The notes: generated by a model from the sequence alone, not told the origin. 64,000 nucleotides of DNA from Caballeronia humi (GCF_001544475.1 NZ_FCNW02000016.1:1-64000), one strand, 5' to 3'; counted from the stretch's first letter, positions 18,810 to 29,413 are shown. Numbers and translations are program-made.

Positions 18810-18925
18810 GTCCGAAGAAAGATCGCTCCGGCGCCTTAAGACTGCCAGCCGGCTAACGCGCCCCTTGCCGGCACGAAGAGGACTTGCACCTTCCGGTGAG
18901 CGCGCCCTGGCGGACGCACAAAAGA

Positions 18926-18951
18926 AAAAAGCGGCATTTCTGCCGCTTTTT
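18926..18951. terminator. Bidirectional intrinsic terminator
   Basis: An 11-bp perfect stem (18926-18936 with 18941-18951) with a TTTC loop carries five A residues on one arm and five T residues on the other. It separates the efflux operon (+) from rhlE (-) and can serve both. Confidence 0.9.
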
Positions 18952-18960
18952 CCGAGACCG

Positions 18961-20466
18961 TCAGGAAGTCGTCTTCCTCGGCATGCCCAAACCGCCCAGC
19001 AACGCCGCGAGCGGCTGCTTCGGCGCCGACTTGCGCTCATGCTCAACCGCTTCGTCATGCCGCTTCACCGATGCCGGCGACGGTTCATATGGCTTCAAAA
19101 AGAACTCGTCGATCGGCTGCTGGCGCGCATGCGAGCGCTCGAACGACGTCGCGCGCCGACGGCTTCCCGATTCCTCGCGCGCGTGGCGATGCTCACCGCG
19201 CTCTGGCCGCGGCGGCCGTTCATCGCGACGCGACGAGCTTTCACGGCGCGCAGGCGTCGTGACCGTCAGCGTTTGCACTTCCAGCGGACGCTTGATCAGC
19301 TTTTCGATGTCGGCGAGCTGCTTCTTCTCGTTCGCGCTGCAGAGCGAGAGCGCATCGCCCGACGCGCCCGCGCGCCCCGTGCGGCCGATACGGTGCACGT
19401 AATCCTCGGCGCTGAACGGCAGGTCGAAGTTGATGACGGCCGGCAGTTCCACGATATCGAGACCGCGCGCGGCCACGTCGGTGGCGACGAGCGCCTCGAT
19501 TTCGCCGCGCTTGAACGCCTCGAGCGCCTGCATGCGCTCGCCCTGCGTGCGGTCGCCGTGAATCGCCGTCGCGACGATGCCGTCACGCTCCAGCACGCGC
19601 GACAGCCGGCTCGCGCCGATCTTGCTGTTACAGAACACGAGCACTTGCTTGAGCCCGCGATCGCGGATCAGTTGCGCGACGGCGCCCGATTTGTCGCTTT
19701 CGTGCACTTCGAACACGATCTGGCGCACGTTCGTCGCCGTCGAATTGCTGCGCGCGACTTCGATCGTCTGCGGATTGCGCAGGTAAGTAGCCGCAAGCTT
19801 CTTGATTTCGGCCGAGAACGTGGCTGAGAACAGCAGCGTCTGACGCTCCTTCGGCAGCAGGTTCAGGATGCGCTGCAGGTCGGGCAGAAAGCCCATGTCG
19901 AGCATGCGGTCGGCTTCGTCGAGGACGAGCATCTGCACCTGACCCAGATTCAGCGTCTTTTGCTGGACGTGGTCGAGCAGGCGGCCGGGCGTCGCGATCA
20001 CGATTTCGACGCCGCGCCGAAGCGCCTCGGACTGCGGATTCATGTCGACGCCGCCAAACACCACCGTGCTGCGCAGCGCCGTGTGCTTTGAGTAAGCCTG
20101 CACGTTCGCTGCGACCTGGTCGGCGAGTTCGCGCGTCGGCGTGAGGATCAGCGCGCGCACCGGATGGCGCGCGGGCGACGCGCTCGTGTTCGCCTGCGGC
20201 AAAAGGCGCTGGATGATCGGCAGCGAGAAGCTCGCGGTCTTGCCGGTGCCGGTTTGCGCGGCGCCCATCACGTCGCGGCCGGCGAGCACCACGGGGATCG
20301 CCTGGGCCTGGATCGGCGTGGGAATCGTATAGCCGGAGTCGGTCACCGCCTTCAGGATATCGGCGGACAGACCGAACTGGCCGAACGTGGGCTCGGCGGC
20401 GCTCGCCGGATTGCCGGCGGGTTCGGATGCAGCGGCGGACGTGTTCGTGACGACGGAATCGGACAT
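18961..20466 (-). CDS. rhlE: DEAD-box ATP-dependent RNA helicase, RhlE type
   Basis: A 501-residue RNA helicase. Q motif with F-Q and PTPIQAQAIP (about residues 28-50), Walker A AQTGTGKTASF, motif Ib TPGR, motif II DEAD in LDEADRMLDMGF, motif III SATF, and motif VI HRIGRTGRAG. The C-terminal 130 residues are Arg/Glu/Ser-rich and disordered, as in RhlE, ending with the PKQPLAALLGGLGMPRK tail common in betaproteobacteria. RhlE acts in ribosome assembly and RNA turnover. Start at 20466 chosen for MSDSVVTNTS; the frame is open 58 codons upstream but that part is low-quality. A leader of some 300 nt may precede it. Confidence 0.93.
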   Translation of the reverse strand: MSDSVVTNTSAAASEPAGNPASAAEPTFGQFGLSADILKAVTDSGYTIPTPIQAQAIPVVLAGRDVMGAAQTGTGKTASFSLPIIQRLLPQANTSASPARHPVRALILTPTRELADQVAANVQAYSKHTALRSTVVFGGVDMNPQSEALRRGVEIVIATPGRLLDHVQQKTLNLGQVQMLVLDEADRMLDMGFLPDLQRILNLLPKERQTLLFSATFSAEIKKLAATYLRNPQTIEVARSNSTATNVRQIVFEVHESDKSGAVAQLIRDRGLKQVLVFCNSKIGASRLSRVLERDGIVATAIHGDRTQGERMQALEAFKRGEIEALVATDVAARGLDIVELPAVINFDLPFSAEDYVHRIGRTGRAGASGDALSLCSANEKKQLADIEKLIKRPLEVQTLTVTTPARRESSSRRDERPPRPERGEHRHAREESGSRRRATSFERSHARQQPIDEFFLKPYEPSPASVKRHDEAVEHERKSAPKQPLAALLGGLGMPRKTTS

Positions 20467-20987
20467 GGTGACTATCTGGCTTTCGCTAAAAATGCGCCAG
20501 AGGCGGCGCGTGAAGCGGTGAATATGCGTGAAATTCGATCGGTGCGCGGCAAATGGGCGCTGGCCGGGGTTTCTGTGCGGTGTGCCTTGATGGCGTCGCG
20601 GCGCAGGTTTTCGCCGGTTTTTGCCAGCTGCGCCGTTCACGACCTTGCGCTGATTTCATGACAGCGTTCTTTCGGTGGCTGCCGCGCCGTAAGGACTGGC
20701 GCCCGTGGCTTGCAGCGGCGTCGGCGGCAGGGGCCGTTTGGGCCGGCGACAACCGCGACCGCCAAAGCCGCACATTGTAGCACTCTGTCCGCTAAGGCTC
20801 CGGCCGCGACCGGCCAATCCGGACGGGCCGAAGCGGCTTTTCACTGCCCTTTCGATCTCGCCCGGGCGATCTCGCGGCAACGCGCGCTTCGGAACACTAC
20901 TCCGTAAGCGACATGCGTGCAGCGACGAAAAAAACTGCCGCCCCGAATCGCTTCGGCGCGGCCAGGCCATCCGTCTCGCGAAGACGC
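20467..20987. other. 521-base gap between rhlE and the MliC-type gene
   Basis: No convincing gene here. On the minus strand the extended -10 sequence TGCTACAAT (20774-20782) could start an rhlE transcript with a leader of about 300 nt that is rich in GC and potential stems. The remainder (20790-20987) shows nothing recognisable. Confidence 0.5.
20774..20782 (-). promoter_or_regulatory. Candidate extended -10 promoter for rhlE
   Basis: TGC followed by TACAAT on the minus strand matches an extended -10 element. A good -35 is not apparent. It lies about 310 bp upstream of the rhlE ATG. Confidence 0.35.
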
Positions 20988-21356
20988 CTATTTACGCGCC
21001 TTGCAATCCGCCAGAAGCGGCGGCGCATTCGCGTCGGCGCGCCCGCTCGACAGGTTGCCCTCGGGACCCTTCGTCCACCAGGTGTATTCGTCGGCGACGT
21101 ATTTCGCGCCCGAACCCGACATCACATTGACGAACATCAGCTTGCGGCCGTCGACGGTCAAGAGCGCGAAGCTCTGCTTGTTCTTCGTGTTGACGTAGCG
21201 AACCGACACGCTCTTGCCGTCTCGACAGTCGTACTTGACCGTCTGCGACGACGCCTCCTGGATCTGCGGCACGGTCAGCGGCATCGCCGAAACCGCGTGC
21301 GCAGCGGACGCGGCGGCGAGCAGCAGGAACAGTTTTTTCATCGCTTTCGCTGGCAT
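20988..21356 (-). CDS. MliC/PliC-type C-type lysozyme inhibitor
   Basis: A 122-residue exported protein (117 if the second ATG at 21341 is used). A signal peptide (KKLFLLLAAASAAHAVSA) is followed by a MliC-like domain: YDCRDGKSVSVRY, then the conserved loop SGSGAKYVADEYTWWTKG, and a late Cys (LADCKARK) that can pair with the first. The SGSGAKY loop inserts into the active site of lysozyme in characterised members. No lipobox, so it is periplasmic (PliC/MliC periplasmic type). The ATG is five bases after the stop of a small lipoprotein gene, suggesting a joint transcript. Confidence 0.85.
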   Translation of the reverse strand: MPAKAMKKLFLLLAAASAAHAVSAMPLTVPQIQEASSQTVKYDCRDGKSVSVRYVNTKNKQSFALLTVDGRKLMFVNVMSGSGAKYVADEYTWWTKGPEGNLSSGRADANAPPLLADCKARK

Positions 21357-21361
21357 GGTGG

Positions 21362-21529
21362 TCAATCGATGATTTCGGCGCACGCGTCGGTGGGCGCGGC
21401 TGCCACGTGCCCGACTACCGGCACGGCCTTCAATACCGCCGACGTAAGCCGGCACGGTGCGGCCGCGACGCCACAGCCGCTCAGACCGACACAAGCCGCG
21501 CAAAGCGCCGCCAGAAAACACGATTTCAC
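21362..21529 (-). CDS. Small lipoprotein, 55 residues (GTG start)
   Basis: The start is GTG at 21529 behind an ideal AAGGAG with seven bases spacing. Residues 1-18 form a signal peptide with lipobox VGLSGC, so Cys19 would be lipidated. The mature part is only about 36 residues and contains VLKAVPVVGHVAAAP and two Cys. It resembles a small lipoprotein family (I recall it as DUF6726, from memory and unverified). It lies directly before the MliC-type lysozyme inhibitor, so both may serve envelope defence. Function unknown. Confidence 0.75.
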   Translation of the reverse strand: MKSCFLAALCAACVGLSGCGVAAAPCRLTSAVLKAVPVVGHVAAAPTDACAEIID

Positions 21530-21572
21530 GTTGCCACTCCTTGCGCCCTCTTTGGAGAGCCCTTTCGATCCG

Positions 21573-22823
21573 TCACTTCGTCGAGACGGGTTTGACCTTC
21601 GATGCCGCCAGCTTCGCCCTTTCGCGCGCCTCGCCGATGTCGCGTCCGGTCGCGAGTGCGACGCCCATGCGGCGCTTCGTAAAACTTTCGGGTTTGCCGA
21701 ACAAGCGCAGATCGGAATCGGGCACGGCGAGCGCATCGGCAACGCCGTCGAATGCGATGGCCGCTTCCTCCAGCCCGCCATATATCACCGCCGACGCGCC
21801 TGGCGCCCTTAGTGACGTATCGACCGGCAGGCCGAGAATCGCGCGCGCATGAAGGTCGAACTCCGAGAAGCGCTGCGTACCGAGCGTGACGAGCCCGGTG
21901 TCGTGCGGACGCGGACTCACTTCCGAGAACCAGACGTCGTCGCCGCGCACGAAGAGTTCCACGCCAAATAGGCCACGCCCGCCGAGCGCCGTCGTGACCT
22001 TCGCTGCGACGTCGCGTGCCTTTTCGAGCGCGGCCGCGCTCATCGGCTGCGGCTGCCACGATTCCACGTAATCTCCTGCGACCTGCAAATGGCCGATGGG
22101 TTCGCAAAAACAGGTGTCAATCGCGCCGGTCTGCGGATTCGTGGCGCGCACCGTCAGTTGCGTGATCTCGTATTCGAAGTCGATGAAGCCCTCGACGATC
22201 ACGCGTCCGTGATTCACGCGCCCGCCCGCCATCGCGTAGTTCCAGGCCGGCTCGACGTCGGCGTCGTTCTTCAGCACCGACTGCCCTTTCCCCGACGACG
22301 ACATCACCGGCTTCACGACGCACGGAAAACCGATCGTCGCGGTGGCCGCCTTCATTTCATCCAGCGATTGCGCGAACGCGTAGGGCGAAGTCGGCAGACC
22401 GAGCGTTTCAGCGGCGAGCCGGCGGATGCCTTCGCGGTTCATCGTGAGCTGCGTCGCGCGCGCGGTCGGGATGACGACGGCTAGCCCCGCCGATTCGATC
22501 TCCGCGAGCATGTCGGTGGCGATGGCCTCGATCTCCGGGACGATCAGGTGCGGGCGTTCCTTCTCGACGAGGGCGCGCAACGCAGCGGGATCGGTCATGT
22601 CGATGACATGCGAGCGATGCGCGACCTGATGGCCGGGCGCGCCGGCGTAGCGGTCGACTGCGATTGTCTCCACGCCGAGTCGCTGCAGCGCCATGATCAC
22701 TTCCTTGCCGAGTTCGCCCGCGCCGAGCAGCATCACGCGCGTGGCATGCGGCGACAGCGGCGTGCCGATGCGGCGCGCGCCGCTGGTGTTGACGTTGTCT
22801 GCTCCGGGGTTCGCGGTCTGCAT
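21573..22823 (-). CDS. purT: Formate-dependent phosphoribosylglycinamide formyltransferase
   Basis: A 416-residue ATP-grasp enzyme that uses formate and ATP to make formyl-GAR in purine synthesis, independent of folate. The N-terminal pre-ATP-grasp fold has [20 protein letters not shown]; the ATP-grasp part carries [15 protein letters not shown] and [27 protein letters not shown] by its key residues (VKPx[18 protein letters not shown]). The start at 22823 has GGAG seven bases upstream; the frame is open another 90 codons but those overlap the opposite META gene and are not homologous to PurT. No purine operator was recognised. Confidence 0.96.
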   Translation of the reverse strand: MQTANPGADNVNTSGARRIGTPLSPHATRVMLLGAGELGKEVIMALQRLGVETIAVDRYAGAPGHQVAHRSHVIDMTDPAALRALVEKERPHLIVPEIEAIATDMLAEIESAGLAVVIPTARATQLTMNREGIRRLAAETLGLPTSPYAFAQSLDEMKAATATIGFPCVVKPVMSSSGKGQSVLKNDADVEPAWNYAMAGGRVNHGRVIVEGFIDFEYEITQLTVRATNPQTGAIDTCFCEPIGHLQVAGDYVESWQPQPMSAAALEKARDVAAKVTTALGGRGLFGVELFVRGDDVWFSEVSPRPHDTGLVTLGTQRFSEFDLHARAILGLPVDTSLRAPGASAVIYGGLEEAAIAFDGVADALAVPDSDLRLFGKPESFTKRRMGVALATGRDIGEARERAKLAASKVKPVSTK

Positions 22824-23004
22824 GAGTGCTCCAGGAATGTGGTCCAAACTGGCGGCGATGTTAACACGCAGCAAGTAGCGCCCGTAACTCGTCCGATCGG
22901 CATAGGCGCAAGGGAAGTAGCGAGCATTTTGTTGCACATCGGCGCTGGACAAATCGTAGGACGAGTGCGGTACGCTTACGGTTTCGCCAGCTTGAGGACT
23001 CTCG

Positions 23005-23562
23005 ATGCACACGCCCGCTTCCCGCTTCCTGTCGCGTACTTCATCGCGTTCTCTTTCTATTAGCCGCGTGGCCGGCGCACTCTCCGCGCTCACGCTTGCC
23101 GCGCTTCTCGGCGCCTGTACCTTGCCTCAACATCCCGATAGCGCCGCCCCGCCGACCGACCCGTACAATCCGGCCGCCACGCAACTGCTCGACGACACCC
23201 AGTGGGAGCTTACGAGCTGGGCCGATGCAAGCGCCCAGCCACGCACGATCCCGCACGGCGACAACGGCGAGCCGATCACGCTGAACTTTTCGACCGAAGG
23301 CGGCAAGCGGCGCGTAAGCGGGTATTCGGGCTGCAACCGCTATATGGGCACGTACGATCTGAAGGACGGCAAGCTCACGTTCGGCCCGCTTGCCGGAACT
23401 CGCATGGCATGCATGCAGGGCGTCGGAGGTGCGCTGGAGCAGCCTTATCTGACCGGGCTTACGCATATCGCCAGATCGGGCGTGCAGATGAATCCGCCGC
23501 CGCAACTGCAACTCTCGCTCGACGACGGGCAGGTGCTTACATTCACGCGTCGCGGGAAGTAA
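23005..23562 (+). CDS. META-domain lipoprotein (HslJ-like)
   Basis: A 185-residue envelope protein. The long signal region ends with the lipobox LLGAC (Cys38), then a Pro/Ala linker, then one META domain (residues about 63-183) with the family pattern [29 protein letters not shown] in key residues (SGxxGCNRYxG), and GTRMACMQ. Relatives include E. coli HslJ, linked to heat shock and novobiocin tolerance. GAGGA lies six bases before the ATG. Divergent from purT. Confidence 0.87.
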   Translation: MHTPASRFLSRTSSRSLSISRVAGALSALTLAALLGACTLPQHPDSAAPPTDPYNPAATQLLDDTQWELTSWADASAQPRTIPHGDNGEPITLNFSTEGGKRRVSGYSGCNRYMGTYDLKDGKLTFGPLAGTRMACMQGVGGALEQPYLTGLTHIARSGVQMNPPPQLQLSLDDGQVLTFTRRGK

Positions 23563-23698
23563 CACGGCGTTCGCCTTTCGCTGCTCTTTCGGCTGCGGAT
23601 CGAAGACCGGGACGTCGTTCGTTAATTCATCGGTCGCATTCACCGGTTAAACTCGACGCCCCGGTCTTCGCCGCTTCCACCATTCGTTGGTTCCTAGC

Positions 23699-26600
23699 AT
23701 GCACACGGTAGTTCTCGGCTGGTTCGGCGGGTCAGTCGTCTGGTTTCTCCCTCTCTTGTGGCGACTCGTCAAATCGATACTCCCCAGTGGCGACGGCCTG
23801 CGCGGCCCCGGCACGATCCGCCTTTGGCTCGGGTTTTTCTGCGTGCTGCTCGCGAGCGCGGCGCTTGAAAGCGCGCTTGCCGGCTCGTTCGAGGCGACGG
23901 CTGGCGTCAATCGGGTTGGGTATGCGCTTGCGGGTGCGCTTGCCGGACTCGGTGGAAAAACGGGTGCCGCTGCGATCGCGGCCATCGTGTTCTTTGTGAG
24001 TCTGCCGTGGCTGTGCGATTTTCAATGGCGCTCGTTCATGGGCTGGGCGAACGGCGCGTTCGGGCTGGGAGTGAATCCGGAGTGGTTCGAGGCGCGGGAG
24101 AAAGCGCCGAAGGAGAAGGTTTCGCGGGAAAAGCCGTCGCGCCAACACAGTCAGCAGCGCTCCCTCGGTGAATCGGGATACCGGGTAGGCGGCATTCCCG
24201 GCCGCACCGCACACGACGCGCCGACGCTCGGCCTGCCCACGGCTACGAACCGCGAAGGCGGACGTTATCAGCGTCCGACCGTGTGGCGACCGCCCGCGAT
24301 CCGGCGCGGTGAAGTGAAGAAGCCTGACGGCTCTGGCAATCGCACGGCAAATGGTCGGGAGGCTGCGGCGGGGCGCGGAGTTTCACGTGAGTTCGCGGAA
24401 CCGGTGGCGCCGGTTGGTTGGCTCGGCGAGGGCGCCGGCGAGCGTGCGGGAGCGTCGAAAGGGGCGGGGTCTGGCAGTGCGTCGCAAGGGTTGGGCTCAG
24501 CGCGCAATGTCGCCGCGGCCGCTGGGACCGCGTCGCGTACGACGGTCGCGGCAAACGCACAGGTGTCGCGGTCGTCGGCGCAACGGGCGGCAGCGACGGG
24601 GCTGGCCGATAGTACTGTTGCAACGAGCAGGACATCAGGGGCTTCGGCTGGGCAACGCCCGCCGGGGTTGTCTCGGCCCGTCAACCCGGCAGGACCACCT
24701 CCCGAGCCCGCCACGATTCAGGCAACGCTACGCTCGATAGAAGAGACCGCCGCGATGTGGACTTCGCTCGCGAGTCCGAGCCCCGCTCGCAGGCATGAGT
24801 CTCAAGAGCGACGCGCAGGTCCGAACGAAAGCGCACCTGAAGCACAGCGCGCGAGCGATTCGGCGGCGATGCGCAACGCAAGCGAAGCGTCCACAGCCAA
24901 CAGCGTGAAGCAAGTGAGTACGACGCCTGACGTGACCGAAGCGTCGCAAGCAGCGAGCAAGCCGCCGACTTCCAATGTTGGCCCATCAAGTGCGATACCT
25001 ATGCAAGGTGCCGCACCGAACGCTCCGAGGGACGGAGAAAGTCTGTCGAGCACCACGCCGCGCGGGTCAAGTACGTTCAGCGCGAGCACGTCGGCCATGA
25101 CTGGCGACCCACACGCCGCGGCTCCTCAATCGTTTTCGGATGCTCAGTCGATCCCTGCGCAGAACACAGCGCCTGCGCCTGAAATTGAAAGCGCGGCGCC
25201 GACTTCGCACGCTCCGCTGATTACACCGCAAACGCCTGCGCGTGACTCATCGATTCCGTCCGCGGAATCGTTCGTGCCGCAACAAGCCGCTGAGCCGCAA
25301 AGCACTAGCGGTGGGCAAGCTGTATCGCCGACAGAAAAAGCCTTCTCGGCAGCGTCTACGCAGGCGCCGGCTTCGAACGCGGACATCGCACCGTGGTCGC
25401 CCCCCGTCCCGGCGCCGGAGCTCAACTGCCCTGCCCCGTCGCTTCCTGACGACGAAATCCCAGCCCCGACCTCCAACGTCGTCCGCTTCCCCATCGCAGC
25501 ACCCGCGGCACCGGAGCAGGAAACTCCGCCCCGCCCGCCCATCCGCGGCTTCACCCCGACCGAATTCGAATTCCACGCGCCCACCGCTTCGGCCGTAGAA
25601 CTCCCCGGTTTCGACCTCCTGGAACGCGCCTCCGACGAAATCGAGCCCGTCACGGAAGCGCGCCTCGCCGAAACCAGCCAGCTGATCGAACAGCGCCTGC
25701 AGGAATTCAAGGTCCCGGTGACTGTCGTCGGCGCATCGGCGGGGCCGGTCATCACGCGCTTCGAAGTCGAGCCGGCGCTCGGCGTGCGCGGCAGCCAGAT
25801 TGTCGGGCTGATGAAAGACCTGTCGCGCGGACTCGGCCTCACGTCGATCCGCGTCGTCGAGACGATTCCCGGCAAGACCTGCATGGGCCTCGAGTTGCCG
25901 AACGCGCAGCGCCAGATGATCCGTCTCTCCGAAATCCTCGAAGCCGACGTCTACCGCAACTCCAGGTCGCACCTGACGATCGCGATGGGCAAGGACATCG
26001 TCGGCAATCCGGTCGTGACCGATCTCGCGCGCGCGCCGCACATGCTCGTCGCGGGCACGACCGGCTCGGGCAAGTCGGTCGCGGTCAACGCGATGATCCT
26101 GTCGCTGCTCTACAAGTCGAAGCCCGAGGACGTGCGCCTCATCATGATCGACCCGAAGATGCTGGAGCTTTCCGTCTACGAAGGCATTCCGCATTTGCTC
26201 GCGCCGGTCGTCACCGACATGAAGCTCGCCGCCAACGCGCTCAACTGGTGCGTCGGCGAAATGGAGAAGCGCTACCGGCTGATGTCGGCGGTCGGCGTGC
26301 GCAATCTGCAGGGCTTCAACCAGAAAGTGCGCAACGCCGACGCCGCCGGCAAGAAGCTCACCAATCCGTTCTCGCTCACGCCCGACGCGCCCGAGCCGCT
26401 CTCCACGCTGCCGATGATCGTCGTCATCATCGACGAACTCGCCGACCTCATGATGGTCGCCGGCAAGCAGATCGAGCAGTTGATCGCGCGGCTCGCGCAG
26501 AAGGCGCGCGCGGCCGGCATCCACCTGATCCTCGCGACGCAACGGCCATCGGTCGATGTGATCACCGGCCTCATCAAGGCGAACATTCCGACCCGCGTGG

Positions 26601-27070
26601 CGTTTCAGGTGTCGTCGAAGATCGATTCGCGCACGATTCTCGACCAGATGGGCGCCGAGTCGCTGCTCGGCGCCGGCGACATGCTGTTCCTGCCGCCGGG
26701 CACGGGCTACCCGCAGCGCGTGCACGGCGCGTTCGTCGCCGACGACGAAGTGCATCGCGTCGTCGAGTATCTGAAGCAGTTCGGGGAGCCGGAGTACGAG
26801 GAAGGGATTTTGTCGGGGCCGGCGTCGGAGGGCGCGTCGCAGGATCTGTTCGGCGAGGCGCCCGACGCCGAAGCCGATCCGCTCTACGACGAAGCAGTGT
26901 CGTTCGTGCTGCGCACGCGGCGGGCGTCGATTTCGTCGGTACAGCGGCAGTTGCGCATCGGCTACAACCGCGCGGCGCGGCTCGTCGAGCAGATGGAAAC
27001 CGCTGGCCTCGTCTCGCCGATGGGCAACAACGGCAATCGCGAAGTGCTCGCGCCCGCGCAGCCGGAATGA
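23699..27070 (+). CDS. ftsK: FtsK/SpoIIIE-family DNA translocase with a very long linker
   Basis: A 1123-residue DNA pump. N-terminus: three to four hydrophobic helices within residues 1-115. Then a linker of about 450 residues (130-590) rich in Ala, Ser, Pro, Thr and Arg with no predictable fold. The alpha/beta motor follows (Walker A GTTGSGKS at about residues 787-793, Walker [14 protein letters not shown]), and the gamma winged-helix DNA-reading domain ends the protein ([24 protein letters not shown] in key residues). Family members move chromosomal DNA at the septum. ATG 23699 preferred over TTG 23687. Burkholderiaceae often carry a shorter second ftsK, so which is the division copy is open. 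Confidence 0.93.
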   Translation: MHTVVLGWFGGSVVWFLPLLWRLVKSILPSGDGLRGPGTIRLWLGFFCVLLASAALESALAGSFEATAGVNRVGYALAGALAGLGGKTGAAAIAAIVFFVSLPWLCDFQWRSFMGWANGAFGLGVNPEWFEAREKAPKEKVSREKPSRQHSQQRSLGESGYRVGGIPGRTAHDAPTLGLPTATNREGGRYQRPTVWRPPAIRRGEVKKPDGSGNRTANGREAAAGRGVSREFAEPVAPVGWLGEGAGERAGASKGAGSGSASQGLGSARNVAAAAGTASRTTVAANAQVSRSSAQRAAATGLADSTVATSRTSGASAGQRPPGLSRPVNPAGPPPEPATIQATLRSIEETAAMWTSLASPSPARRHESQERRAGPNESAPEAQRASDSAAMRNASEASTANSVKQVSTTPDVTEASQAASKPPTSNVGPSSAIPMQGAAPNAPRDGESLSSTTPRGSSTFSASTSAMTGDPHAAAPQSFSDAQSIPAQNTAPAPEIESAAPTSHAPLITPQTPARDSSIPSAESFVPQQAAEPQSTSGGQAVSPTEKAFSAASTQAPASNADIAPWSPPVPAPELNCPAPSLPDDEIPAPTSNVVRFPIAAPAAPEQETPPRPPIRGFTPTEFEFHAPTASAVELPGFDLLERASDEIEPVTEARLAETSQLIEQRLQEFKVPVTVVGASAGPVITRFEVEPALGVRGSQIVGLMKDLSRGLGLTSIRVVETIPGKTCMGLELPNAQRQMIRLSEILEADVYRNSRSHLTIAMGKDIVGNPVVTDLARAPHMLVAGTTGSGKSVAVNAMILSLLYKSKPEDVRLIMIDPKMLELSVYEGIPHLLAPVVTDMKLAANALNWCVGEMEKRYRLMSAVGVRNLQGFNQKVRNADAAGKKLTNPFSLTPDAPEPLSTLPMIVVIIDELADLMMVAGKQIEQLIARLAQKARAAGIHLILATQRPSVDVITGLIKANIPTRVAFQVSSKIDSRTILDQMGAESLLGAGDMLFLPPGTGYPQRVHGAFVADDEVHRVVEYLKQFGEPEYEEGILSGPASEGASQDLFGEAPDAEADPLYDEAVSFVLRTRRASISSVQRQLRIGYNRAARLVEQMETAGLVSPMGNNGNREVLAPAQPE

Positions 27071-27083
27071 GGAACGGCGCGTT

Positions 27084-28133
27084 TCACCACAGCCGCAACT
27101 TGCGCAAAAAGGCGAGCGTGCCCGCCGCGCACACCACCATCACCGTGATCACGACCCAGAACGAATGCGGGCCGTGCGTCCCCGGCAACCCCGCGACGTT
27201 CATCCCGAAAATGCCGGAAATGAGCGTCGCGGGCATCAGCAACGCGGACATGATCGCGAGCCACAGCAGCTTGCGATTGATATCCTCGGAAAGCAGCGCG
27301 GCGATCTCGTCCTGCAGCAGCTTCGCGCGTTCGTAAAGCCCCTCCAGCCCGGAACCGAGTCCGTTCAGCACCTGGATCGCCTGGATCAGCGCTTCCATCG
27401 AGCGCGGCTCGGCCCATTCGAGCCGCCGCGTCACGAGTTGCGTGAGCGCGTTGCGCTCGGGATCGATGAAGCGTTTCACCTCCACCAGCCGCCGCCGCTG
27501 TTCGCCCAGCTCGGCGCGCCAGCTCGAATGGCGGCCCTCGAGCACGCCCTCCTCCACGTCATCCAGCCGGTCGCCGAGTTCGTCGATGCGGTCCGCGAAC
27601 GTCTCGTTGAGCGCGCGGATCAGCCCCGCGAAAAGATCGACCGTATCGCGGAAATACGCGCCTTCGAGCACCGCGTGGCGCAGCCGGTCAGTCGATTGAA
27701 GCGGCTGCGCGCGCACCGTGATCATGCGATGGCTGTCCACGTAAAAGCGCAGCGCGCCCGTCGCGCGTCGCGACGCGCGCGCCGCCGGATCGGCTTCCGT
27801 CGTGGCCGTTGGAGAAACGGCCGCGCGCTCCACGTCGGCCACGACGCCATACATGAAGTTCGAGCCCATGTGCACGCGCGGACGCTTGTCCTCGCCATTC
27901 AGGAACTCGCGCGCGACGTCCGGCATCGACGTGACGCCGGTCAGCCAGTTCTCGACGGTGTCGTCGTTGGCGCTCAGGTGCAGCCACGTCGGGCCGGTCC
28001 CGGCGATCTCCGAGCGCGCCTCGTCCCACGAGAGGCGCACGGCTTGCGGCCCGGAGAGCCGGAACGCGCTGATGAAGCCGGCCGGCACCGGACGGGTGCG
28101 GTCGGAATCGTCGGGCTTTGCTTGGGTGTTCAA
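27084..28133 (-). CDS. CorA-family divalent cation transporter (ZntB-like)
   Basis: A 349-residue CorA-type channel. A long N-terminal cytoplasmic domain (residues 1-285) leads through a stalk helix to two C-terminal membrane helices; the first ends in the signature GMN (FGMNVAG). The short C-terminus ends RKLRLW. Sequence style (NGEDKRPR near residue 80, GLGSGLEGL) is closer to ZntB zinc transporters than to classical magnesium CorA. Converges on ftsK with only 13 bases between stops. Metal choice is not decidable from sequence alone. Confidence 0.88.
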   Translation of the reverse strand: MNTQAKPDDSDRTRPVPAGFISAFRLSGPQAVRLSWDEARSEIAGTGPTWLHLSANDDTVENWLTGVTSMPDVAREFLNGEDKRPRVHMGSNFMYGVVADVERAAVSPTATTEADPAARASRRATGALRFYVDSHRMITVRAQPLQSTDRLRHAVLEGAYFRDTVDLFAGLIRALNETFADRIDELGDRLDDVEEGVLEGRHSSWRAELGEQRRRLVEVKRFIDPERNALTQLVTRRLEWAEPRSMEALIQAIQVLNGLGSGLEGLYERAKLLQDEIAALLSEDINRKLLWLAIMSALLMPATLISGIFGMNVAGLPGTHGPHSFWVVITVMVVCAAGTLAFLRKLRLW

Positions 28134-28162
28134 CGTTTTATTCCTTACAAACTTCTCGGCTT

Positions 28163-29413
28163 TTACAACGGCGAAACCAGCTTGAAATCCACCGGCGAGC
28201 CGATTTCGAGCCGCTTAGGATCGGATGCGAGCGCGCCCGTCTGCGGATCGCGGCGGAAGAAGTAGACGCTGTCGCTCTCCTGATTGCCGACGATCAGCCA
28301 GCGCCCGCTCGGATCGATCGTGAATTCGCGCGGCGTCTTGCCGAGCGTCGGCTGGCGGCCGGTCAGCTTCAGCCTCCCGTTCGACGAATCGACAGCGAAG
28401 GTCACGAGTTCGTTGGCGTCACCGCGATTGGTCGCGTAGAGGAAGCGCCCGTCCGGCGACAGATGCAGCGCGCCGCCGCCGATTTTGCCCTTGAAGCCGG
28501 GCGCGGTCATCGGCAGGGTCTGAACCTGCGTGAGCTTGCCATCCCGATAATCGAAGACCACAACTGACGCGTTCATCTCCGTCGTCAGATAGGCGTGCGT
28601 GCCGCTTGCGTCGAAAACGAGGTGACGCGGGCCAGCGCCGGGCTTGACGGTCGTGTAGCGGTTGTCGGTCGGGCCGAGCAGGCCGCGGCTTCCGTCTGGC
28701 GTATAGCGGTAGGCGTAGAGCTTGTCCGCGCCGAGGTCCTGCGCGAAGAGATAGCGGCCGTCGGGCGAGAACACGGTCGAATGGACATGCGAGTTGTCCT
28801 GGCGGCCCTTCACCGGACCGCCGCCCTCGTGGTGCACCGTCAGCACGGAGGACGCGACTTCGCCGTTCGCCTTGACCGGCAGTACGGCAAAGCTGCCGCC
28901 GGGGTTCGCCGCGACCGAGTAGTTGGCGGTCAGCAGATAGCGGCCGTCGGGCGAAATCGCGAGATAGCAGGGATCGTTGCCGTCCGCCGAGACTCGGTCG
29001 AGGAACGAAAGCTGGCCGCTTTGCGGATCGAAGCGGAACGCGCTCACGCCGCCGCGCTGCGACGCCGGGCCGTTGTCGCCCGGCAGTTCGTTGACGGCGT
29101 ACACGTACTGGCGGTCGCGGCTCACGACGAGATACGACGGATTCACGGTCTTCGCAGACGAAAGCCGCGTGAGTTCGCCGTTGCGCGTATCGAAGCGATA
29201 CACGTAGATGCCTTCGCTCTTGCCGCTGCCGGTGTAGGTGCCGATCAGGAGGTCGTAGACGCCCTCGCCTGACGCCGCCGCCGGGGCGGCAGACGACGCA
29301 TTCGTTGCAGCGGGCGTCTGCGCGAACGCCTGCGTTGCGGCGAGCGAAAGGATCAGCGCCAAACCTTTCATCCACACGACGGGCTTGCAAGATTGATGCG
29401 GGCGGCATTGCAT
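28163..29413 (-). CDS. Periplasmic lactonase of the 6-phosphogluconolactonase (YbhE) beta-propeller family
   Basis: A 416-residue protein with an N-terminal signal peptide (hydrophobic core KGLALILSLAATQAFA, cleavage after about residue 32) and a seven-bladed lactonase propeller with repeated blocks of the type SPDGRYL (at least three) and the start LLIGTYTGSGKSEGIYVYRFD in key residues (IGTYTxxxSxGIY). YbhE hydrolyses 6-phosphogluconolactone, but export makes another sugar lactone or a structural role more likely here. Start 29413 is fixed by AGGAGG seven bases upstream. Same strand as the CorA gene, 29 bases from it. Confidence 0.87.
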   Translation of the reverse strand: MQCRPHQSCKPVVWMKGLALILSLAATQAFAQTPAATNASSAAPAAASGEGVYDLLIGTYTGSGKSEGIYVYRFDTRNGELTRLSSAKTVNPSYLVVSRDRQYVYAVNELPGDNGPASQRGGVSAFRFDPQSGQLSFLDRVSADGNDPCYLAISPDGRYLLTANYSVAANPGGSFAVLPVKANGEVASSVLTVHHEGGGPVKGRQDNSHVHSTVFSPDGRYLFAQDLGADKLYAYRYTPDGSRGLLGPTDNRYTTVKPGAGPRHLVFDASGTHAYLTTEMNASVVVFDYRDGKLTQVQTLPMTAPGFKGKIGGGALHLSPDGRFLYATNRGDANELVTFAVDSSNGRLKLTGRQPTLGKTPREFTIDPSGRWLIVGNQESDSVYFFRRDPQTGALASDPKRLEIGSPVDFKLVSPL

